Positions 6,048-11,070 of a DNA stretch of 11,070 nucleotides are shown in pieces; positions within the stretch are counted from its first letter, which is position 1; each line of letters begins with the position of its first letter. The stretch is from JBBQHM01 sp038323965 (lineage in GTDB: Bacteria > Verrucomicrobiota > Verrucomicrobiia > Chthoniobacterales > UBA10450). The DNA lies in assembly GCA_038323965.1 (NCBI GenBank), contig JBBQHM010000070.1, forward strand, positions 1-11,070, given 5' to 3'. The translations under genes and the position numbers were made by a program. The notes below the pieces were generated by a model. The model saw only the letters and a list, made by a program, of their open reading frames with translations, had not been told where the DNA came from and searched no databases.

Positions 6048-7430
6048 ATGACCGACGCGCTTTTGACCCGATGGGATGAAATACGGAGGCGATTTGCCGT
6101 TTTACCCGCCGTCCTGGGGATGAATGGCGAGGCGGTTCGCACTTTCGATGACGTTGAAAAATACGCGGAATATCGTGCGGGCGACGACGTGCTGCGATCG
6201 TTGCCGGCTCGAAGCGTCGTCGCGCTCCAAATCGGGAATCATGCTGACTGGCCGGCAATGCTGTTGGCGTGTTTGCGTCGGAAACTTGTCGTCCTGCCGT
6301 TGGAAACGACGATGAACGAGGGCGATCTCGGCGCGGCCTTGGAATTATGTCACGCGGCCGCGTTGGCGACGGCTTCCGGAGAGAAAATTTCCATTACGCT
6401 TCGGGAGGCATGCGCTGTGGAATGGGGATCCAGGCCGCCGTCGCTGCTGAAACTCACTTCCGGCACGACTGCTGCCCCGCGCGCGATTCGTTTTCAAAGC
6501 GCGCAGATCCTGGCCGACGCGGATCAGATTTGTGATTCGATGGGGATCACCGAGCGCGACGTGAATTTTGGCGTCGTCCCCGTTTCGCACTCCTATGGAC
6601 TGAGCAACATCATCACGCCGTTACTGGCGCGCGGAGTGCCGTTTGCGATCAGCCGCGATCGTATGCCGCGAGCGATTATTGATGGAATCGCGGGCTCGCG
6701 CGCGACGGTTTTCCCGGGGATGCCAGTTTTCTTTCAGGCGCTCTGCGACCTGGAGGGGGCGAGTTTGCCGGCCACGCTTCGCCTTTGCATTTCGGCCGGC
6801 GCGCCATTGCCGTTGCAACTTGCCCAACGCTTCCGCGAAAAGTTTGGTCAACCGATTCACTCGTTCTATGGCTCGTCGGAATGCGGCGGGATTTGTTACG
6901 ACGCGATCGGCGTTTCTGACGTCGCCGCTTACGTTGGAACGCCGATGGGCGGCGTGGCGCTCGAATTTCTCGATGAAATCTCGACGTCAACCCGGATCCG
7001 AGTTTCGAGCGCGGCCGTAGGCGACGGCTACTTTCCCGAACCCGACGCAGAGAGACTGGACGATGAAAAATTCACTCCAGACGATTTGCTGGCGAAGGCC
7101 GGCGGCGGCTTTCGCGTCGATGGAAGAGTGAGCGACCTGATCAACGTCGCCGGAAAAAAAGTGAACCCGGCGGAGGTGGAAGCGCACCTGCTTCAGTTCC
7201 AAGGCGTGCGTGAGGTCGTCGTTTTCGCGCGCGAATCGACTTCGCGGAACCAAGAGGTCGCCGCCTGTATCGTCACCGGAACTCCGGTCGCCGAAGCCGA
7301 GCTGCTGGCATTCTGTCGTTCACGAATGAGCAGCTGGCAGGTGCCGAAACGTCTGTTTTTCGTCGACGTCATCCCGGTCAGCGAGCGTGGCAAAACCAGT
7401 CGCCGCGCGCTCGGCCGCCAATTTGCGTGA
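6048..7430 (+). CDS. AMP-dependent synthetase/ligase (adenylate-forming enzyme, probable acyl-CoA or acyl-carrier ligase)
   Basis: Member of the ANL superfamily: it activates a carboxylate with ATP to an acyl-AMP, then usually passes it to CoA or a carrier thiol. The ATP-binding loop LTSGTTAAPRAIRF is at 136-149, VPVSHSYGLSN at 177-187, the adenine-side YGSSECGG at 274-281, and the hinge region GRVSDLINVAGKKVNPAEVE at 359-378. The C-terminal catalytic lysine is K449 in SERGKTSRRAL. The usual TGD before the hinge reads TPDDL (343-347), so the ribose-binding Asp may be one of D346/D347. At 460 residues it is shorter than most acyl-CoA synthetases (about 500-550); the N-terminal subdomain is compact. 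ATG at 6048 chosen; no Shine-Dalgarno sequence. No neighbouring carrier protein, ketosynthase or thioesterase gives the substrate. Superfamily firm; substrate unknown (fatty or aryl acid both possible). Confidence 0.88.
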   Translation: MTDALLTRWDEIRRRFAVLPAVLGMNGEAVRTFDDVEKYAEYRAGDDVLRSLPARSVVALQIGNHADWPAMLLACLRRKLVVLPLETTMNEGDLGAALELCHAAALATASGEKISITLREACAVEWGSRPPSLLKLTSGTTAAPRAIRFQSAQILADADQICDSMGITERDVNFGVVPVSHSYGLSNIITPLLARGVPFAISRDRMPRAIIDGIAGSRATVFPGMPVFFQALCDLEGASLPATLRLCISAGAPLPLQLAQRFREKFGQPIHSFYGSSECGGICYDAIGVSDVAAYVGTPMGGVALEFLDEISTSTRIRVSSAAVGDGYFPEPDAERLDDEKFTPDDLLAKAGGGFRVDGRVSDLINVAGKKVNPAEVEAHLLQFQGVREVVVFARESTSRNQEVAACIVTGTPVAEAELLAFCRSRMSSWQVPKRLFFVDVIPVSERGKTSRRALGRQFA

Positions 7431-7469
7431 CGTAGCAAACACTCGATTTCGGGCCCGACTTCGAATACA

Positions 7470-7604
7470 ATGCGAAATATTATGACTAAATTCCTACTCT
7501 CTATTGTTAGCGTACTGGCGATTGCGGCGTTCGTGGGCGGCTGTTCGACTACCGTCCGCACGGACAACGGCCACGCTGTCACGACTGGCGTTCATACTCG
7601 CTAG
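7470..7604 (+). CDS. Tiny lipoprotein (44 codons, or 40 from the second ATG)
   Basis: An ORF too short for usual thresholds reads ATG at 7470 (MRNIMTKF) or ATG at 7482 (MTKFLLSIVSVLAIAAF) to a TAG. It has a short basic N-terminus, a hydrophobic core, and a lipobox VGGC with Cys at residue 25 of the longer form, which predicts signal peptidase II processing. The mature peptide would be only about 20 residues (CSTTVRTDN then GHAVTTGVHTR), reminiscent in size of entericidin-like small lipoproteins, though I see no sequence match. TACAAT at 7466-7471 could be a -10 box, which would place transcription starts close to 7478-7480 and favour an almost leaderless 7482 start. The ORF sits alone between the ligase stop (7430) and the regulator. 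The lipoprotein signal is persuasive; function unknown. Confidence 0.7.
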   Translation: MRNIMTKFLLSIVSVLAIAAFVGGCSTTVRTDNGHAVTTGVHTR

Positions 7605-7617
7605 GCGATTGTTTTGA

Positions 7618-7660
7618 GCCCGTCGCGCTGGCGAATTCCACGCGGCGGGCATATCCCGCC
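7618..7660. repeat. Two overlapping GC-rich hairpins after the small lipoprotein
   Basis: Stem 1 pairs 7618-7627 with 7641-7650 (10 bp, one G-T pair, 13-base loop). Stem 2 pairs 7644-7649 with 7655-7660 (GGCGGG/CCCGCC, loop CATAT). They share bases 7644-7649 and cannot form together. Neither is followed by a T-tract on the plus strand, so they are not classic intrinsic terminators. Confidence 0.5.
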
Positions 7661-7662
7661 AC

Positions 7663-7689
7663 CTGAGAAAATGCTTTCCATTTACTCAG
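7663..7689. repeat. 11-bp inverted repeat (hairpin or operator-like)
   Basis: CTGAGAAAATG (7663-7673) faces CATTTACTCAG (7679-7689) around a 5-base CTTTC loop, with one A-A mismatch. It could be an RNA hairpin or a dyad binding site upstream of the response regulator, 60 bp before its GTG. Confidence 0.45.
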
Positions 7690-7715
7690 AAGCGGTCAAT
7701 TCCTAACCAGCGTAC

Positions 7716-7739
7716 GCCGCGGCCACGAAGGCCGGCGGC
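7716..7739. repeat. Hairpin just upstream of the response regulator start
   Basis: GCCGCGGCC (7716-7724) pairs with GGCC and GCGGC (7730-7733 and 7735-7739) around ACGAA, with one bulged G at 7734. It ends 10 bp before the GTG, covering the place where a ribosome-binding site would be; no such site is visible. Confidence 0.4.
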
Positions 7740-7749
7740 CGCGTCACCT

Positions 7750-9930
7750 GTGAACGGCCTATCTGCAACATCGTCGGAAGGGCGCGTCTTCGTTCTGGAA
7801 ACGGACGAAGCGCTCCTCGCTGCTATCCAGAGCGCGCTCCGCGAAGTCGCGCCGAACGCGACCGTCGATGTCGCGCGTTCCATTACTGAAGCGCAGCATC
7901 TTATCTCCGAGGCGAAGCCCGATCTCTTCGTTCTCGACATGGACGCGACCCAGGATTTCGGTCAGGAATTCCTCCTCGATCTGCGCACGAGCCATCCGGA
8001 AGCGCGCGCGATTATTTTGACGGCGGTGCATCTCGCGGCTCAGCGCGAACAGGCCGCTGGCATCGGCGCGATCACGTTTCTCGAGAAGCCATTTCCGCAC
8101 TCCGATTTTACTGACTTGGTGCAGGCCCTGCTGCGTCCCTCGACTTCGACGCAGGCCGAGCGTTTCCAAGGCACGCTCAGCGATCTTCATCTCGCTGACA
8201 TCATTCAACTCAAGTGCATGAGCGGTTCGACGGCTGCGCTGGAATTTACCGGTGCCGGTGGTGAGAAAGCGCGCGTTTATTTTGAGAACGGCCAGGTGCG
8301 TCATGCTGTTGCACCCGGCCAGGAAGGCATCGCCGCTTTCAATGAGATTGTGAACTGGAAAGGCGGCAAAATCTCGGAGGTGAGCGGGGCGGGAAGTCCC
8401 CGCACCATTGATGTCGACTGGCAGGTTTTACTGATGGAAGCCGTCCGCAAATACGACGAGACGAGCGCTTCGCGGCAACCCAAGGCGCCCTCGGCTAAAC
8501 GGCACACCATTCTAGTGATAGACGACAGCCTGATGCTTCTAAGTTTCGTTAAGGAAATTCTGATTGAGGCGAATTTTGACGTCCTCACTGCCGCAACGGC
8601 GGAGGAAGGACTTACGTCCGCGAACGAGCATGGGCCCGACCTCATCCTGCTCGACTACATTCTCCCGGATTTAAAAGGCGACGAAGTCAGTCGCCGGCTT
8701 CTCGCTGAGGAAGTAACCGCCTCCATTCCGATTCTCTATATGTCGGGTTTCGGCACCGATTTGCGCTCGGATTCGTCGCAAACACCAAATGTCATCGGCG
8801 CACTTAACAAGCCGTTCACTTCAGATATGCTCATCAAGACCGTGCAAGAACATCTATCAAACCAAGAAGGCGAAGAGGCAGTGGAACAACCTGTCGAAAC
8901 GATAACCGAAACTTCCGTCGGCGACGGGGGTGAATTTAGCGCCGTCGCGCCAGAAGAACCAGCGCCGGCCGCCGAGGTTGCGGCCGCAGCGGGCGACGCC
9001 GCGTGGTGGAATAACACGCCGGCGCCGGAAGCAACATCTGAACCGACGGCTGATGCGGGTAATTTTTATCAACCCCAGGAATACGCGCCCGCACCCGAGC
9101 AATCTGCTGCCCCAGCCGACGATTCACTCGCTGCCATGACCAGTTCCTATTTCTGCGGCGACACGAATTTCTTCTCGCTCACCTGGGCGCTGCGAACCAT
9201 CGCCAAGGAGAAGCTGACCGGCGTCCTGCGCTGCTTCTGGAACCAGCAGCAACCCGTCGAGCTATATGCCCGCGACGGGAAATTGACTCTGGTCACGACG
9301 CGCGACCCGGAAGTGTATTGTGCCGAGGCTCCCATAACTCTCGTTAACGTCGACCAGGAGCGCATCGCGGCCGCGCGCATGCAGCAAACTCAGAGTGGTT
9401 CGCCTCTTTTCATCACGCTCGAACAGGAACAGCTGATTTTGCGCGAACCGGCGGTGCAGCTCATTCAGCATTACGGACAGAAGCTGTTCGCTCAATTATG
9501 GACCGCTCCGCGCGTGCGCTTCATGTTTGAACAGTCAAGCTTACCGCCCTTCGCTGACGGAATTGATGCCGAGGAAGATGTCGATCATTGGGTGCTCAGC
9601 ACCCTGCGCTTCATTCAATTCCAGGAGCTCGGCGAGCGATCGAATTACGATGTAACGCTTATTCCGGCATACACCCGCGATGGCTTTGAGCGGGTCCAAC
9701 ACCTGCGCCTCACTGTCGCAGAAGCGCAATTCGCGTCGCAATTCAACGGCGTCCGGCCGATCGCGCAGATCGCGAAAAATCTCCGGCTCGATCTGAAGTT
9801 CGCACGACTCACGTTGTTCCGTTTTCTCGCGATGGAAATTATCGAGCTCTGGCCGCCCGCAACTGGCGATAAGCCCGAGAAAAAGGGAATGTTCCAGCGC
9901 TTCGGAAAGTCGATAGGCTTCGGCGATTAG
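7750..9930 (+). CDS. Multidomain response regulator: receiver, PATAN/DUF4388, receiver, linker, second PATAN-like module
   Basis: A 726-residue cytoplasmic signalling protein without an obvious DNA-binding or enzymatic output domain. Receiver 1 (about 12-128) has phospho-acceptor D63, T91 and K113, but the acidic pair reads E17-T18, so metal binding may be altered. A DUF4388/PATAN domain follows (about 139-235, FQGTLSDLHLADIIQLK to VDWQVLLMEAV). Receiver 2 (about 252-370) is canonical: D258-D259, D302 in LILLDYILPDLKG, S332, K354. A Glu/Pro/Ala-rich linker covers about 373-465. The C-terminal part (about 470-708) opens with a second PATAN-like segment (LTGVLRCFWNQQQPVELYARDGK) and ends in a helical, winged-helix-like region. 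PATAN domains are known from cyanobacterial and deltaproteobacterial regulators of pili and motility. The start is GTG at 7750; the frame is open upstream to a stop at 7615 but has no other ATG, GTG or TTG. No histidine kinase is in view. The phosphodiesterase gene starts 13 bp downstream. Confidence 0.88.
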   Translation: MNGLSATSSEGRVFVLETDEALLAAIQSALREVAPNATVDVARSITEAQHLISEAKPDLFVLDMDATQDFGQEFLLDLRTSHPEARAIILTAVHLAAQREQAAGIGAITFLEKPFPHSDFTDLVQALLRPSTSTQAERFQGTLSDLHLADIIQLKCMSGSTAALEFTGAGGEKARVYFENGQVRHAVAPGQEGIAAFNEIVNWKGGKISEVSGAGSPRTIDVDWQVLLMEAVRKYDETSASRQPKAPSAKRHTILVIDDSLMLLSFVKEILIEANFDVLTAATAEEGLTSANEHGPDLILLDYILPDLKGDEVSRRLLAEEVTASIPILYMSGFGTDLRSDSSQTPNVIGALNKPFTSDMLIKTVQEHLSNQEGEEAVEQPVETITETSVGDGGEFSAVAPEEPAPAAEVAAAAGDAAWWNNTPAPEATSEPTADAGNFYQPQEYAPAPEQSAAPADDSLAAMTSSYFCGDTNFFSLTWALRTIAKEKLTGVLRCFWNQQQPVELYARDGKLTLVTTRDPEVYCAEAPITLVNVDQERIAAARMQQTQSGSPLFITLEQEQLILREPAVQLIQHYGQKLFAQLWTAPRVRFMFEQSSLPPFADGIDAEEDVDHWVLSTLRFIQFQELGERSNYDVTLIPAYTRDGFERVQHLRLTVAEAQFASQFNGVRPIAQIAKNLRLDLKFARLTLFRFLAMEIIELWPPATGDKPEKKGMFQRFGKSIGFGD

Positions 9931-9943
9931 CCGCGCGTATCTC

Positions 9944-11070
9944 ATGCGCATCGTGCGCGCGCTGGGAGTCGCGCTGCTGTTCATCACAGCCGCGACTGGA
10001 CGGGCAGACGTTTTGGCGCGGCATGTCGTGCTGATCGTCTGGGACGGGATGCGCCCCGACTTCATCACCGAGGCAAACACTCCGGCGCTTTGGAAACTCG
10101 CGCACGATGGCGTTCGCTTCAGCAATCATCATTCCATTTATCCGACTGCGACGGACGTAAATGGCGCGGCGCTCGCGACTGGCTGCTACCCAAATCGGAA
10201 TGGCCTTTTAGCCAATGGCGTTTACCGGCCCGAGATCGAAGCGCGACGGCCCATCGATAGCGGCGATCCCGCGACGATCAAACGCGGTGATGACGTTACC
10301 AACGGAAAATATCTCGAGGTGGCGACGTTTGTCGAACAACTGCGGGCCGCAGGAAAACGCGTCGCGCTCGCCGGCACCAAATCGGTCGCACTGCTCTTCG
10401 ATCGTCATAATGAATGGTCGATTGCGAGCGCTTCTAATCGCCCGGTCACAATTTTTGCGGGGGCACCGCTGCCCTCTTCTGCCCGGGAGGAATTCACTCG
10501 CGTCGCGGGCGCCTTCCGCATCGCAGCATCCGCTACCAGCGCGGAGCGGAACGCCTTCACCACCCGAGCGCTGACAGATTTTTTCTGGCGCGATGCAGTT
10601 CCCGATTTTTCCCTGCTCTGGCTGAGCGAACCCGATCTGGCGCAACATGAGCATGCGCCCGGTTCGCCCGAAGCGATCGAAGGATTACGGCGCAGCGACG
10701 AAAATCTTGGCAAAGTGCTGCGCGCGCTTGGTGAGAAACGTGTCCGCGACAACACCGATGTGCTCATCGTATCGGATCACGGCTTCTCGACGATTCGGCG
10801 TTCCTTTGACGTCATCGCGCTCTTGCAGAGGGCGGGATTTCGCGCCGCCATGGAATTCCCAAAAGGTTTGAAGCGTGGCGACGTGATGGTGGCGGGCAAC
10901 GGCGGAAGTTGCTTGTTTTACATTGGCGAACATGACGAGCCGACAACGCGCCGACTTATTGAATGGTTACAGCACAGCGATTTTGCCGGCGTGATTTTCA
11001 GTCGATTGAAGACGGAAGGAGCCTTCGATCTCGCGACCATAAAACTCGATCACCCGACTGCCGCGGACAT
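9944..11070 (+). CDS. Exported alkaline-phosphatase-superfamily phosphodiesterase/nucleotide pyrophosphatase-like protein (3' end cut by the window)
   Basis: Predicted exported metallo-hydrolase of the type I phosphodiesterase/nucleotide pyrophosphatase family, acting on phosphate mono- or diesters with two metal ions. The ATG at 9944 begins a signal peptide (MRIVRALGVALLFITAATG) with a likely cleavage after residue 21. The first metal Asp is D34 in VVLIVWDGMRPDF. The nucleophile region YPTATDVNGAALATG gives T70 as the likely catalytic Thr and N73 as its partner. The usual HG after the proline is NG here (PNRNGLLANGVY). Further metal ligands are D231 and H235 in SEPDLAQHEHAPGS and D278-H279 in VSDHGFS. 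The final metal His is expected beyond the window; LDHPTAAD at the edge matches family members. No stop appears in 375 codons. It follows the response regulator by 13 bp, suggesting one transcript. Family firm; substrate unknown. Confidence 0.87.
   Translation, partial: MRIVRALGVALLFITAATGRADVLARHVVLIVWDGMRPDFITEANTPALWKLAHDGVRFSNHHSIYPTATDVNGAALATGCYPNRNGLLANGVYRPEIEARRPIDSGDPATIKRGDDVTNGKYLEVATFVEQLRAAGKRVALAGTKSVALLFDRHNEWSIASASNRPVTIFAGAPLPSSAREEFTRVAGAFRIAASATSAERNAFTTRALTDFFWRDAVPDFSLLWLSEPDLAQHEHAPGSPEAIEGLRRSDENLGKVLRALGEKRVRDNTDVLIVSDHGFSTIRRSFDVIALLQRAGFRAAMEFPKGLKRGDVMVAGNGGSCLFYIGEHDEPTTRRLIEWLQHSDFAGVIFSRLKTEGAFDLATIKLDHPTAAD

Noticed and set aside
8135..8148. Third partial match (14 bases, GTCCCTCGACTTCG) to the dispersed 29-bp repeat, inside the response regulator gene
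   Set aside because: The match stops after 14 bases and lies in the linker after receiver 1 without changing the frame; codon bias for Ser/Thr/Asp could give it by chance.

Overview
The window looks like chromosomal backbone from a GC-rich Gram-negative bacterium. My best guess is a Verrucomicrobiota member of the soil Spartobacteria/Chthoniobacterales type. The grounds are the gene order rpmE-prfA-prmC-murA, the style of the AI-2E permease with a long C-terminal extension, a PATAN-domain (DUF4388) response regulator, and starts without Shine-Dalgarno sequences. This placement is inference from gene content, not a search result.

Left part (1-2248): an AI-2E family permease, cut by the left edge, carries a C-terminal Rossmann-like domain. 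It converges, with an 8-bp tail-to-tail overlap, on a small DUF4870 membrane protein encoded on the minus strand. Positions 2249-2447 hold no gene, but contain one copy of a 29-bp repeat next to the murA stop.

Middle part (2448-6002, minus strand): a housekeeping cluster, read from right to left, of ribosomal protein L31 (rpmE), release factor RF1 (prfA), the RF1/RF2 glutamine methyltransferase (prmC) and UDP-GlcNAc enolpyruvyl transferase (murA). prmC and murA overlap by 8 nt. A strong terminator-like hairpin with a T-tract separates rpmE from prfA and ends directly at the prfA start codon. A long inverted-repeat element fills almost the whole prfA-prmC gap, and its right arm matches the 29-bp repeat beside murA.

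Right part (6048-11070, plus strand): a short adenylate-forming (AMP-binding) ligase diverges from rpmE with only 45 bp between them. It is followed by a tiny lipoprotein of about 40-44 residues, a non-coding stretch rich in inverted repeats, and a 726-residue regulator with receiver, PATAN, receiver and a second PATAN-like/C-terminal module. Thirteen bases later comes an exported alkaline-phosphatase-superfamily phosphodiesterase that runs off the right edge.

The middle cluster links translation termination (RF1 and the enzyme that methylates its GGQ motif) with ribosome and wall synthesis. The regulator and phosphodiesterase probably share a transcript. I see no phage, IS, CRISPR, tRNA or rRNA features and no clear defence or biosynthetic system. 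The most unusual material is in the intergenic structures and the small lipoprotein.
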